DNA of 64,000 nucleotides, from contig BBSY01000005.1 of NCBI GenBank assembly GCA_000974665.1, positions 62,001 through 126,000 on the forward strand, given 5' to 3'. Positions 43,240 through 52,159 of this stretch are shown here, one piece after another. The notes beneath the pieces were generated by a model. That model was not told the origin of the DNA, searched no databases, and saw only the letters and a program-made list of their open reading frames with translations. This stretch comes from an alpha proteobacterium U9-1i. GTDB lineage: Bacteria; Pseudomonadota; Alphaproteobacteria; Caulobacterales; Aquidulcibacteraceae. Made by a program: the position numbers and the translations under genes. Within the stretch, counting starts at the first letter, position 1, and each line of letters begins with the position of its first letter.

Positions 43240-43800
43240 ATGCGCCGCCTGTTCATCTCCTTCGTGTGTGTGCTTTCGCTCGCCGCTTGCGGCGTTGGCG
43301 GAGACGCGCGCGCGCCGAACGATCCGCAGCTCGATTCCATGTTCACCCAGCTTGCGGAAGCGCCGGACGACGCTGCGGCCGCCGCACTCGAGGCCCAGAT
43401 CTGGCAACGTTGGGCCGAGAGCGGCTCGGCCACGGTCGATGTGCTGCTGGAGCGCGCCCGGGCGGCGGAATCGGCGGGCGATAACGAGCTCGCGGTCCAA
43501 TTCCTTGACCAGGCGAGCGACCTCGCGCCCAATTACGCCGAGCCGTGGAACCGCCGCGCTTCGATCGCCTACGACGCAGAGGATTACGCGGGTGCGATCG
43601 CGGCGATCCAAGAAACCTTGAAGCGCGAGCCCCGCCATTTTGGCGCGCTCGGCGGCTTGGGCCTCATCTACGAAGAGCTGGGCCAAGAGCGCGCGGCGCT
43701 CGAGGCTTTCCGCGCGGCGCTGGCCGTCCACCCGCATTACGAGCTCGCGGTGCAGGGCGTGCGCCGGCTCGAACCGCGCGTCGACGGCCGCGACGCATGA
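43240..43800 (+). CDS. tetratricopeptide-repeat lipoprotein
   Basis: A 186-residue protein whose signal MRRLFISFVCVLSLAAC ends in a clear lipobox (LAAC, cysteine 17). The mature part has TPR-like helix pairs: ALEAQIWQRWAESG, NELAVQFLDQASDLAPNYAEPW, YAGAIAAIQETLKREPRHFGAL and ERAALEAFRAALAVHPHYELAV. It is probably an envelope scaffold. Its stop at 43800 is 10 nt before the start of the following hydrolase, so the two are likely cotranscribed. Confidence 0.82.
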   Translation: MRRLFISFVCVLSLAACGVGGDARAPNDPQLDSMFTQLAEAPDDAAAAALEAQIWQRWAESGSATVDVLLERARAAESAGDNELAVQFLDQASDLAPNYAEPWNRRASIAYDAEDYAGAIAAIQETLKREPRHFGALGGLGLIYEELGQERAALEAFRAALAVHPHYELAVQGVRRLEPRVDGRDA

Positions 43801-43810
43801 TCCCAAAAAC

Positions 43811-44770
43811 ATGATCCTGGAACTGGGCGCCGCCGGTATCGCGGCGGCGCTTGCGGGCGGCGCTTGGTATGGCCGCGGCTATAGCGAGCGCGCGTCACGC
43901 ACCTGGCCGGCCGAAGGCCGCATGATTGATGCGGACGACGCACGCCTGCACGTGCTGGAGACCGGTGACGCGGCTAACCCACGCGTACTGCTGATTCACG
44001 GCGCCAGCGCCAATTTGCGTGAATTGTGGGGGCCGCTGGCCGCCGATCTCGCGCGCGATCACCGCGTCATCGCTTACGACCGCCCAGGCTTCGGGCACTC
44101 AACGCGCCCAAGGCGCGGCGCACAAAAGATCGCCACGCAAGCGCACTTCGCGGCGAAGGTGCTTGAGCAAACCGGCAGCGGCCCGGCCATTCTCGTCGCG
44201 CATTCGATGGGCAGCGCGGTGGCGTTGCGCACTGCGTTGGACCGACCCGATCTGGTTTCTGGTTTAGTGCTGGTCGCGCCGTTCACGCACCCCTATCCAC
44301 ATCAGCCATCATGGTGGGCGCGGCTCGCCGCCGTACCGCTGATCGGCGAGGTGTTTTGTTTCTCGATCATTCCGTGCGTTGGGCCGATTGTCGGACGCAG
44401 CAGCGTCGCCAACAATTTCTGGCCATCGGAAACGCCGAAGGGCTTCTACGAAGAGGCGGGCGTCGGGTTGGTGTTTCGGCCGGCGACATTCCGCGCCAAC
44501 GCTATCGACGTGTGCGCGACAAAAACTGAGTTCGCGGCGCTTGCGCCACTCTATGCGGACTTGCTCACACCCACGATCGTCATCGCCGCGGAGAAGGACA
44601 AGATCGTCTCCCCCAAGCGCCACGCCCGCGCACTCGCCGCGGAATTGCAGTCGGTTGAGTTGGTCACCGCGCCTGGGGCTGGGCATATGCCGCACCGGCT
44701 ACGGCCAGATCTGGTGTTGTCCGCAGTTCGTCGCGTCGGAAGCATGGTGACGCCGCCCGCCGAACGCTAG
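43811..44770 (+). CDS. alpha/beta hydrolase, membrane-anchored
   Basis: A 319-residue protein from ATG 43811; an N-terminal hydrophobic helix (LELGAAGIAAALAGGAWY) anchors or exports it. The fold shows RVLLIHGASANLRELW (HG oxyanion motif), the nucleophile elbow LVAHSMGSAVAL (serine near 132; alanine replaces the first glycine), the acid in AAEKDKIVSP and the histidine in GAGHMPH near 293. Substrate unknown. It follows the TPR lipoprotein by 10 nt. The GapR gene follows 42 nt downstream. Confidence 0.82.
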   Translation: MILELGAAGIAAALAGGAWYGRGYSERASRTWPAEGRMIDADDARLHVLETGDAANPRVLLIHGASANLRELWGPLAADLARDHRVIAYDRPGFGHSTRPRRGAQKIATQAHFAAKVLEQTGSGPAILVAHSMGSAVALRTALDRPDLVSGLVLVAPFTHPYPHQPSWWARLAAVPLIGEVFCFSIIPCVGPIVGRSSVANNFWPSETPKGFYEEAGVGLVFRPATFRANAIDVCATKTEFAALAPLYADLLTPTIVIAAEKDKIVSPKRHARALAAELQSVELVTAPGAGHMPHRLRPDLVLSAVRRVGSMVTPPAER

Positions 44771-44812
44771 CCTTAGCGAAACGATTCGATTCGGGTCTGG
44801 GGTGCTGAGGAC

Positions 44813-45100
44813 ATGGCGATGGCTGATTTTGGTGGAACGGAATCCGTGGTTGCGCCGCAAGCGCTGACGCAAACCACACGCGAGAAGCTGAAGCAGCTCG
44901 TGGCCCGCATCGAAAAGCTCGAAGAAGAGAAGAAGTCGATCGCTGACGACATCAAGGAATCCTACGCCGAAGCGAAGGCCGTGGGCTTCGATAGCAAAGT
45001 GCTCCGCCAGGTCATCAAGATCCGCAAGCAGGACCGCCAAGAGCGCGAAGAGCAGGAACAGATCCGCGATCTGTACCTCCACGCGCTGGGGGAAATTTAA
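44813..45100 (+). CDS. gapR: GapR family DNA-binding protein
   Basis: A 95-residue protein of the DUF2312/GapR family. After an N-terminal tail, the helical region [21 protein letters not shown], then [22 protein letters not shown] and [21 protein letters not shown] matches the family well. In Caulobacter GapR is a nucleoid-associated protein that clamps overtwisted AT-rich DNA ahead of replication and transcription and stimulates topoisomerases. Length agrees with the known protein. It is preceded by the hydrolase and followed by an intergenic repeat. Confidence 0.92.
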   Translation: MAMADFGGTESVVAPQALTQTTREKLKQLVARIEKLEEEKKSIADDIKESYAEAKAVGFDSKVLRQVIKIRKQDRQEREEQEQIRDLYLHALGEI

Positions 45101-45126
45101 CTCCACCTAACAACACCCGACGACGT

Positions 45127-45229
45127 CCGTCATCCCGGACGCGCGGAGCGCGATCCGGAACCCAGGGGCAAACACACAGCCATGTGATCTCTGGATCCCG
45201 GCTCTCCCTTCGGTCGGCCAGGATGACGG
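45127..45229. repeat. CCGTCATCCCGG ... ATGACGG palindromic intergenic repeat, copy 1
   Basis: The unit begins CCGTCATCCCGGACGCGCGG and closes with CTTCGGTCGGCCAGGATGACGG, so the ends are inverted complements, with GGATCCCGGCTCTCCCTTCGG internally. A second copy at 62835-62938 is closely similar along its whole length. It sits between gapR and the next gene. This is a typical alphaproteobacterial intergenic repeat. Confidence 0.85.
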
Positions 45230-45269
45230 AGTGTTTCGATTTACGCTAAGCTCGCGCCCGGAGGGGCGC

Positions 45270-45617
45270 ATGCCGCGCGAGGTCGATCCGAAACAGACGC
45301 GCAAAGCGCTGCGCATCGTGCGCAAGCTGGCGCAGAAGGCCGCGCGCGAAGAGACGGTCGATCCCGAAACGGGCGAAGTGAAAGACGCCGCACCCGGCGT
45401 CGACTACTCAAGCTGGGAGAATGAGTTTCTCGGCGAAGTCGGCCAGCGGCTCGAAAAATACGGCTCCGCCTTCCACAACCTCGACAAAGGCCGCCGCGAA
45501 GACGCCCTCTCCATGCTGCAAACCGTGAGACTGAAAGAGATCGCCGCCAAGGCGCGCGGCAAACCGCGCAAAGGCCTCACAACGCGCAAGCCGATCGGGA
45601 GCAAGAAGAAGCGCTAG
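45270..45617 (+). CDS. basic hypothetical protein
   Basis: A 115-residue protein from ATG 45270, preceded by GGAGGGG (good Shine-Dalgarno). It is rich in lysine and arginine at both ends (KALRIVRKLAQKAARE; KPRKGLTTRKPIGSKKKR) with a helical centre (YSSWENEFLGEVGQRLEKYGSAF). I do not recognise a family. The basic tail suggests nucleic-acid binding. It follows gapR and a repeat and starts a new unit. Confidence 0.6.
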   Translation: MPREVDPKQTRKALRIVRKLAQKAAREETVDPETGEVKDAAPGVDYSSWENEFLGEVGQRLEKYGSAFHNLDKGRREDALSMLQTVRLKEIAAKARGKPRKGLTTRKPIGSKKKR

Positions 45618-45766
45618 CGTGCGCTCACCGCAGCGCAACGCAGCGCCACCGCCTCAGCTCCGATGCAATCACAGTACGTGCGGCGTGCGATTGGCTGGGA
45701 AGCCGAAGCGACGAGGGTGCTTTCTGGCTGACGGTGGTGCTCTAAAGTGCCCGCAGGGGAAGCGAT

Positions 45767-46903
45767 ATGCGCATCATCGCCACTGTCATCGCCGTTCTGT
45801 CGCTCCACGCCAGCGCGTTCGCACAAAGCGCGCCTAACCCTGTCCTCGAACATTTCCGGGCCTACCGCGCCGCGATCGCGGCTGGGGATATGGCGACCGC
45901 GGAGTCCGAAGCAGCCGCGGCACTAACGGCGTCGGAGCAGCGCGACGGCAACGGCGGCCGCACCGCAGTGTTAGCTCTGAACTTGGCAAGCTTGCGCCTA
46001 GAACGCGGGCGGCGCGCCGAGGCGATTGCGCCGGCGCAGCGCGCAAACGACATCGCTCGCGCCGGTACGGCCGATGCCGGCGTCGATCCCGTTCTGGCAA
46101 ATTTGGTGCTCGGGCGCGCACGGCTCTCGAATGAGATTGGGCCGAAGGACGATTTGCGCGCCATGCTCGACACAGCGAACGCGCGGGACGATCTCCGCGC
46201 GGAGGTGTATCTCGGCGCCCTCGATCTCGCGCGCCAGGAATTGCAGGATCGGCGATTTGCAGCAGCAGCAAACGCGTGGGATTTGGTTGCGTCAACATCG
46301 GACGCCGCGCCGGGCAACGCCACCTTGGCGCGCGCTCAAGCACTTGCGCTAGGAGGCGTGTCGCTCATTTACCTCGCCGAAGCGATGCCGAATTCCCGCG
46401 AAACGCGGCCCGAAGAAATTCAGGCTCACGATAAGCTGCACGGCGCGATGATGATTGTGCGCCAGCGATTGCTTGACCTTCCCGCTGGAGCGCCAACCTC
46501 CACCGAGGCTCGAACTTACGGAATGGCGCGCGCCTGGCACGACGCGCTCGATTCACGGCTCAGCGACATAGACAACCCCTGGGATAACGAAGACGAGCAC
46601 GCCTACCAATTGCACGAACAAGGCGCATCGGAATGCGTCGAAATCCGGCTAACGCCGCCGCCTGAGTACCCGCGCAACGCAAGCAACAATTACGAAGTGG
46701 GATCGGTGGTCACGCAGTTTCACATGGATCCAAACGGCGAAGTGTCCCGACGCGAAGTGATCGGTTCGGCGCCAAACGCTGGCAGCTTTGTCGACGCGGT
46801 TGAGCGTGTGTACGACCAATGGCGGGTGAGAACCACCGATCGACCCGGTCGCTGTCAGCGCGTGCCTATCGTCACGTTGGTGCTCAACTTCCGCCTGCCG
46901 TAA
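45767..46903 (+). CDS. exported protein with TonB C-terminal-like domain
   Basis: A 378-residue protein with a signal peptide (about residues 1-22, ending ASAFAQ). The centre is helical (TPR-like: AVLALNLASLRLERGRRAEA; NLVLGRARLSNEIG). The last 90 residues (ECVEIRLTPPPEYPRNASNN, VVTQFHMDPNGEVSRREVIG, and FVDAVERVYDQWRVR) have the TonB_C layout: a proline-leading PPEYP, a V-x-F strand and a final hydrophobic strand. TonB-like energy transduction is therefore possible, but there is no TonB-box receptor or ExbBD beside it. The 3' end overlaps the convergent DUF1294 gene by 20 nt. Confidence 0.68.
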   Translation: MRIIATVIAVLSLHASAFAQSAPNPVLEHFRAYRAAIAAGDMATAESEAAAALTASEQRDGNGGRTAVLALNLASLRLERGRRAEAIAPAQRANDIARAGTADAGVDPVLANLVLGRARLSNEIGPKDDLRAMLDTANARDDLRAEVYLGALDLARQELQDRRFAAAANAWDLVASTSDAAPGNATLARAQALALGGVSLIYLAEAMPNSRETRPEEIQAHDKLHGAMMIVRQRLLDLPAGAPTSTEARTYGMARAWHDALDSRLSDIDNPWDNEDEHAYQLHEQGASECVEIRLTPPPEYPRNASNNYEVGSVVTQFHMDPNGEVSRREVIGSAPNAGSFVDAVERVYDQWRVRTTDRPGRCQRVPIVTLVLNFRLP

Positions 46904-47195
46904 ACAAGCGAATTACCCACGTGCGCCCCTCCGGCGATACGATCAGCCCAACGACCAGAATGTTCAGCACCGCCGCCAGACGCAGATAAGTGCGGAACGG
47001 TTCTTTGCGCGTTTTGTGGCGGAAGAGCTGTTGCCCCAGCAGCGCGCCCAGTGCGCCGCCAACGAGCGCGAGGCCGAGCAGCTCCTTCTCTGGCACACGC
47101 GATCTGTTCGCTTCAGACGCGCGCTTGTCCCACCAGAACAGCACGAACGCGAAAAGGTTGATGACGCCGAGCCAAAGCCACAACGCCATCACCAT
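46884..47195 (-). CDS. DUF1294 membrane protein
   Basis: A 103-residue protein with three hydrophobic helices, starting at ATG 47195 or 47189. The order LWLWLGVINLFAFVLFWWDKR, EKELLGLALVGGALGALLGQ, KEPFRTYLRLAAVLNILVVG is that of the DUF1294 family, small inner-membrane proteins of unknown function. It is next to the sigma-54 regulator gene on the same strand, 14 nt downstream of the regulator stop. Confidence 0.85.
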   Translation of the reverse strand: MVMALWLWLGVINLFAFVLFWWDKRASEANRSRVPEKELLGLALVGGALGALLGQQLFRHKTRKEPFRTYLRLAAVLNILVVGLIVSPEGRTWVIRLFTAGGS

Positions 47196-47209
47196 GCCTG
47201 CATCTCCGT

Positions 47210-48694
47210 TTAGCCTTCGGCCGCGACCCGTTCTTCCAGCCCATATTCGCGCAGCTTGCGATAAAGCGTCGAGCGGCCGATGCCAAGCCGGCGCGCCACT
47301 TCCGACATGTGGCCGGCATAATGGTCGATCGCCAGTTCGATCAAATCGCGTTCGACTTGTTCAAGCTTCCGCAGATGGCCTTCGGTGTCGAAGATCGCGA
47401 CCGGTGACGTATCGACGGTTTGGGACGCCACTGCTTCAAACGCCATCGTCATCGCGACATGATCGTTCGCTGGCAGCGGTAGCGTTTCCTCGCGCGCATC
47501 GTTCGCAGCATAGACGGGCTTCAGGCCGGAAATCTGCGGGAAGTCTTCCGGCTGCAGCAGATCGCCTTCGCACAGGATCACCGCGCGGAACACGCTGTTT
47601 TCGAGTTGGCGGACGTTGCCCGGCCATTCGAAATCCATCAGCATCTGCATCGCCGCTGCCGACGCGCCGCGGACGCTGCGGCCCTCTTCCGCGTTGAAGC
47701 GGGCGATGAAACGCTGCACCAGCGGGCCCACGTCGTCGCGGCGCTCACGCAATGGCGGCGCTTCGATCGGGAACACGTTCAGGCGATAATAGAGATCTTC
47801 ACGGAAGCGGCCGTCGGCGACGAGCTTTGCCAAATCCTTGTTGGTGGCGCTGATAATGCGGACATCGACCTTCACCGGGCGCTTGGCGCCGACGGGATCA
47901 ACTTCGCTTTCCTGCAGCACGCGGAGCAACTTCACTTGTGCGTCGAGTGGCAATTCGCCGACTTCGTCCAAGAAAAGCGTGCCGCCGTTTGCCTCAACAA
48001 ACTTGCCGGCGTGGTTGTCGACCGCGCCGGTGAACGCGCCTTTGCTGTGGCCGAACAGGATCGATTCAACCAGGTTCTCAGGGATCGCGCCGCAATTCAC
48101 GGTCACGAACGGGCGCCCTGCGCGATCGCTTGAGCCTTGGATGGCGCGCGCGAGAATTTCCTTGCCGACACCGCTTTCACCGGTGATCAACACCGGAATG
48201 TTGGACGCGGCAGCGCGTTTGCCCATGCGTACAACTGGGCCCATCACGGGCGCGTTGGCGACCATATCGTCAAACGAAAATTGGCCGGACGCCTTCTTCT
48301 TCAGGCGCACCACTTCGGTTTTCAGGTTCGACATGTCGAGCGCGTTGCGGATCGACACCATGATGCGTTCGGGCGAAGCCGGCTTCACGAAGAAATCGCT
48401 GGCGCCGGCCTGCATGGCTTGGACGACTGTGTCGATACCGCCAGAAGCAGTGAGCACGATGCACGGCAGATCGGGGCGGCGCGCGCGAATTTCCTTCAGC
48501 GCTTCCTGGCCCGTCATGCCCGGCATGACCAGATCCAGCAGCGCGATATCGATATCGGCGTGCGTTTCAACGGCGGCGACAGCCTGTTGGCCATTCTCGG
48601 CCGCGCGCGTCAGAAAGCCGTTGCGCTCGACAGCCGCCTGCAGAAGGCGCCGTTGCGCCGGATCGTCATCGACGATCAGGATAGTCTTGCCCAT
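47210..48694 (-). CDS. sigma-54-dependent response regulator (NtrC family)
   Basis: A 494-residue protein from ATG 48694. Receiver domain: TILIVDDDPAQRR with phospho-acceptor aspartate at about residue 54 (ALLDLVMPG) and FFVKP lysine near 104. The AAA+ domain has the Walker A GESGVGKEILARAI, GHSKGAFTGAVD (the GAFTGA loop that contacts sigma-54), and Walker B GGTLFLDEVGEL, plus the arginine-finger region YYRLNVFPI. The C-terminal Fis-type helix-turn-helix ends RLGIGRSTLYRKLREYGLEE. Phosphorylation and ATP-driven sigma-54 open complex formation are expected. No cognate histidine kinase is adjacent. The layout recalls Caulobacter TacA. Confidence 0.9.
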   Translation of the reverse strand: MGKTILIVDDDPAQRRLLQAAVERNGFLTRAAENGQQAVAAVETHADIDIALLDLVMPGMTGQEALKEIRARRPDLPCIVLTASGGIDTVVQAMQAGASDFFVKPASPERIMVSIRNALDMSNLKTEVVRLKKKASGQFSFDDMVANAPVMGPVVRMGKRAAASNIPVLITGESGVGKEILARAIQGSSDRAGRPFVTVNCGAIPENLVESILFGHSKGAFTGAVDNHAGKFVEANGGTLFLDEVGELPLDAQVKLLRVLQESEVDPVGAKRPVKVDVRIISATNKDLAKLVADGRFREDLYYRLNVFPIEAPPLRERRDDVGPLVQRFIARFNAEEGRSVRGASAAAMQMLMDFEWPGNVRQLENSVFRAVILCEGDLLQPEDFPQISGLKPVYAANDAREETLPLPANDHVAMTMAFEAVASQTVDTSPVAIFDTEGHLRKLEQVERDLIELAIDHYAGHMSEVARRLGIGRSTLYRKLREYGLEERVAAEG

Positions 48695-48853
48695 GGTCCA
48701 CCATATGTTCGACGCCCCTCTGTTGGAGGCGTTCGTTGAAGCGACCATACGGATCAGACGTTCAAGTCGCGTTAAAATGGCACACTGAATCGCGGTTTTC
48801 GTAAGCTCTCATAGGCACTAGATAAACGCGATGTTCACCATGCCGGCGCGCAC

Positions 48854-50185
48854 ATGACGGACGAAAAAGACCCAGAGCGCAACCGGATCAGCGCGCGCAT
48901 CGGCCGCGTGGCGAGCGTTGGCGCGAATTTGTCGGGCGCGGTTGGCGCGCGCGCGATGGGCGCCGATCAGGCAGCTCTCGCGCGCGTGCTGCGCCAAGCA
49001 CTGGGACGCTCCAAGGGCCCACTGATGAAAGTGGCGCAATTGCTCGCCACCATCCCGGATCTTTTGCCGGAGGCCTACGCGGAAGAATTCCGCAAGCTGC
49101 AGGCGCACGCTCCGGCGATGGGCCGGCCGTTCGTGGAGCGGCGGATGCGCGCCGAGCTTGGCAATGATTGGGAAACCAAGTTTGCGCGCTTCGACAAGGA
49201 CGCCGCCGCCGCCGCGTCGCTTGGCCAAGTGCACCGCGCGGAAGGGCACGATCATCGCGCTCTTGCCTGCAAGCTCCAGTATCCGGACATGGCAAGCGCC
49301 GTCGAAGCCGATCTGGGTCAGCTCAAAACCTTGCTTGGCCTCTTCAAGACGATGGACGGCACCATCGACAGCACCGAGGCGATCGAGGAAGTGAGCGAGC
49401 GCCTTCGCGAGGAACTCGATTACGCGCGCGAGCTGAAGCACATGCGCTTGTTCGCGGCGATGTATCGGGCCGATCCACGTCTCCGCACGCCAGAGCCGGT
49501 CGAGGCGCTTTCAACCAAGCGCCTCCTGACTATGACTTGGCTTGACGGGCGTGGCCTCCTTTCGTGGCTCGACGAGACACAAGCAACGCGCAACCGCATC
49601 GCCGAGATGATGTTTCGCGCCTGGTGGGGGCCGATGACGCATTATGGCGTCATTCACGGCGATCCCCATCTCGGCAATTACTCGCTTACCGAGAACGCCG
49701 AGCATCTGCAGCTCTTGGATTTTGGCTGCGTGCGCATCTTCCCGCCGCGTTTCCTCGAAGGCGTCGTTGGCCTTTATCGCGGGTTGCGCGCCGACGATCG
49801 CGATCAAATCGCCCACGCCTACGAGGTTTGGGGCTTTAGGAATTTGAATGCGGAACTGATTGACGCGCTGACGCTTTGGGCGCGCTTCATTTACGGCCCG
49901 ATGCTGGACGATCGGGTGCGCACCATCGCCGACAATGTTCCTCCCGCCGAGTATGGCCGCCGCGAAGCGATGGAGGTGCGACGGCGCTTGAAGACGCTGG
50001 GCCCGGTGCTGATCCCGCGTGAGTTCGTATTTATGGATCGCGCCGCCATTGGCCTTGGTGCAGCGTTCCTGCACTTGCGAGCGGAGCTAAACTTCGGCGC
50101 CATGTTCGCCGAAAGCGTCGAAGGTTTCTCAACGGAAGAGCTGGCGGCGCGCCAGCGTGAAGCGACAGCCGCCGTCGGGCTTTAG
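48854..50185 (+). CDS. ABC1/UbiB-family kinase-like protein
   Basis: A 443-residue ABC1/ADCK-type protein. The N-terminal KGPLMKVAQLLATIPDLLP (about 55-73) is the family's KxGQ region, with alanine replacing the usual glycine (KVAQ). It continues with AAAASLGQVHRAE (alanine-rich loop) near 115, YARELKHM near 195, HGDPHLGNY (catalytic-loop aspartate) near 270 and LDFGCV (Mg-binding DFG) near 293. Relatives support ubiquinone or lipid metabolism by an atypical ATPase or kinase activity. It is not certain that this is UbiB itself. It diverges from the sigma-54 regulator. Confidence 0.86.
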   Translation: MTDEKDPERNRISARIGRVASVGANLSGAVGARAMGADQAALARVLRQALGRSKGPLMKVAQLLATIPDLLPEAYAEEFRKLQAHAPAMGRPFVERRMRAELGNDWETKFARFDKDAAAAASLGQVHRAEGHDHRALACKLQYPDMASAVEADLGQLKTLLGLFKTMDGTIDSTEAIEEVSERLREELDYARELKHMRLFAAMYRADPRLRTPEPVEALSTKRLLTMTWLDGRGLLSWLDETQATRNRIAEMMFRAWWGPMTHYGVIHGDPHLGNYSLTENAEHLQLLDFGCVRIFPPRFLEGVVGLYRGLRADDRDQIAHAYEVWGFRNLNAELIDALTLWARFIYGPMLDDRVRTIADNVPPAEYGRREAMEVRRRLKTLGPVLIPREFVFMDRAAIGLGAAFLHLRAELNFGAMFAESVEGFSTEELAARQREATAAVGL

Positions 50186-50694
50186 CCCAACATCAGCAAC
50201 GTGCCCTGCTGCACCGCAATCATCGCGACGAGCGCGCCTTGGGCGCACGTGCGGTAGATGGCGCGCGAGCCACCCGTCCAGCACATGCTCAACAGTGCAA
50301 GCGCAGTAATGGCCGCGATCGGCGCGCTCCAAAACACAATGGCGTTGAGCGGCGCGAACAGAGCCGTGATGGGCCACGCGAGCAACGCCATCGCGTGGGC
50401 GCCGGCCGCTACCGCGCAACCGTACGCGTCGCGATAAAGGGCGTCGGCGAGCGTTTCGCGGGTAAAGTGAAACGATAGCGCAAACACGGGCGCTGAAAGC
50501 AACAGCACCATCCAGAGGTCAATCCGGCCAAGCGCTAAGGCGACAAACAGCCCGCCAAGGGCGCCAGCGGCGCTCGCGCCGCCGAGAACGACGAGTCGTT
50601 CAGACTTTCGGAAGTTGGAAGCGAACGGCTGCTCACCCGCAACCTCAGGCGTTTGGACCGATACGAATGACCCCATTGGCGCGTCGAATGCCAT
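50182..50694 (-). CDS. membrane protein of unknown function
   Basis: A 170-residue protein from ATG 50694, with hydrophobic helices at about 40-60, 65-82, 104-120, 123-140 and 150-168, so probably four or five transmembrane segments. The N-terminus (SFVSVQTPEVAGEQPFASNF) is soluble. No family is recognised. The frame is open farther upstream but only as GC-rich non-conserved sequence. Its 3' end overlaps the convergent ABC1 kinase by 4 nt; it is divergent from the antiporter at 50854. Confidence 0.58.
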   Translation of the reverse strand: MAFDAPMGSFVSVQTPEVAGEQPFASNFRKSERLVVLGGASAAGALGGLFVALALGRIDLWMVLLLSAPVFALSFHFTRETLADALYRDAYGCAVAAGAHAMALLAWPITALFAPLNAIVFWSAPIAAITALALLSMCWTGGSRAIYRTCAQGALVAMIAVQQGTLLMLG

Positions 50695-50853
50695 GTTCCA
50701 CCTGTTGTCGCACGTGTGAGCCCCTCTCACTCCGCGACAACGGGCGCCGCGACGCCTTGTTCCTGCCACATCGAAAAATACGCACTTCGCCTTGCGCGCG
50801 AACCACGCGGCGTGTGTATTGGGGCAGCGAAGCGCGCGGGAGCCCATAGGAGA

Positions 50854-52077
50854 ATGGAAAAGTACGCACTGATCACGACGCTCGTCGCCGCGATCGTGCT
50901 CGCTTTTTTGTTCGGCGCGATCGCCAGCCGGTTCAGGTTTTCACCAATCGTTGGCTATTTGCTCGCCGGCCTCGCCGTCGGCCCTCATACGCCGGGCGTT
51001 GAAGCCAACGTCGACATGGCGCTCCAGCTGTCAGAGATCGGCGTCATCCTGCTGATGTTCGGGGTCGGGCTCAAAATCTCGATCGATGACATCTGGTCCG
51101 TGCGCTGGACGGCGGTGCCAGTGGCGTTGCTGCACACCCTGCTCTGCGCTGCGCTCGGATTTGGCGTCGGCCTCGCGCTGGGCATGCCGCCCGCAGAGAG
51201 CATTCTGATGGGCTCGGCGATCTCGATCGCCTCAACCATTGTCCTATTGCGCGCGCTTGAAGACCGCCGCCTCACCAAGACCGAAGAGGGCCGCATCTGC
51301 GTCTCGTGGCTTTTGGTGGAAGATCTGCTCATCGTCCTGGCCATCGTCGCCCTGCCCGCGATCGTTGGGGCGACCGCCAGCGAAGCCGCCGGCGCCTCGC
51401 CCATGGCCATCGCCGGCGCGGTCGGCCTGACGTTCCTCAAGATTGCCGGCTTCATCGCCCTGATGTTGGTGGTTGGCGCGCGGGTGTTCCCGTGGCTGAT
51501 CGTCCAGGTCGCGCACTTGAAGTCGCGCGAATTGCTCTCGCTCGGTACGTTAGCGTTGGCGCTCGGCGTCGCCTACGCAGCATTCCGCTGGTTTGACGCG
51601 AGCTTCGCGCTGGGGGCGTTCCTCGCGGGCCTGGCCCTCAATGGCTCGAAATTCTCGCACAAGGTCGCCGAAGATTCGCTGCCGATGCGCGACACCTTTG
51701 CCGTGTTGTTTTTCGTCGCGGTGGGCATGCTGTTCGACCCGGGCGTTGTCCTGCGCCAACCGCTCGCGCTCGCGGCGCTCGTCGCGGTGGTGATTCTCGG
51801 CAAGGCGGTGCTGGCCTACGTGCTAATGCGCCTCTTTAACCAGCCGCCGCACGCGGCGATGCTGGCGGCCGTAGGCCTTGCGCAAATTGGCGAGTTCTCA
51901 TTCGTGCTTGCGGGGCTCGGGCTCGATCTCAACGTCATGAGCCGCGAGACCTACAATCTCATCCTCGCCGCAGCGATGATCTCGATCGCGCTGAACCCGT
52001 TCCTGGTCCGCTGGGCGCCCATTGCTACCGTCCCGAAGCCCACCCCAGCGCCAGCGGCGAACACGTCGCCAGGTTAA
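50854..52077 (+). CDS. CPA2-family cation:proton antiporter
   Basis: A 407-residue polytopic protein from ATG 50854 (preceded by AGGAGA; the longer upstream frame is non-conserved). The CPA2 signature SPIVGYLLAGLAVGPHTPG begins near residue 30, and the acidic ion-binding region SWLLVEDLLIVLAIVALP is near 152. Twelve or so helices are traceable. Members exchange Na+ or K+ for H+. The typical long C-terminal TrkA-N/RCK nucleotide-binding domain (as in KefB/YbaL) is absent, so this is a bare transport domain. Confidence 0.88.
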   Translation: MEKYALITTLVAAIVLAFLFGAIASRFRFSPIVGYLLAGLAVGPHTPGVEANVDMALQLSEIGVILLMFGVGLKISIDDIWSVRWTAVPVALLHTLLCAALGFGVGLALGMPPAESILMGSAISIASTIVLLRALEDRRLTKTEEGRICVSWLLVEDLLIVLAIVALPAIVGATASEAAGASPMAIAGAVGLTFLKIAGFIALMLVVGARVFPWLIVQVAHLKSRELLSLGTLALALGVAYAAFRWFDASFALGAFLAGLALNGSKFSHKVAEDSLPMRDTFAVLFFVAVGMLFDPGVVLRQPLALAALVAVVILGKAVLAYVLMRLFNQPPHAAMLAAVGLAQIGEFSFVLAGLGLDLNVMSRETYNLILAAAMISIALNPFLVRWAPIATVPKPTPAPAANTSPG

Positions 52078-52159
52078 GTGCGCTGTAACTGGGCTTACTC
52101 CACCTCTTGTTAGCGATCCTCGCGCATGGTCCGCCCCGATCTGCGCGGGGAATTTCACC

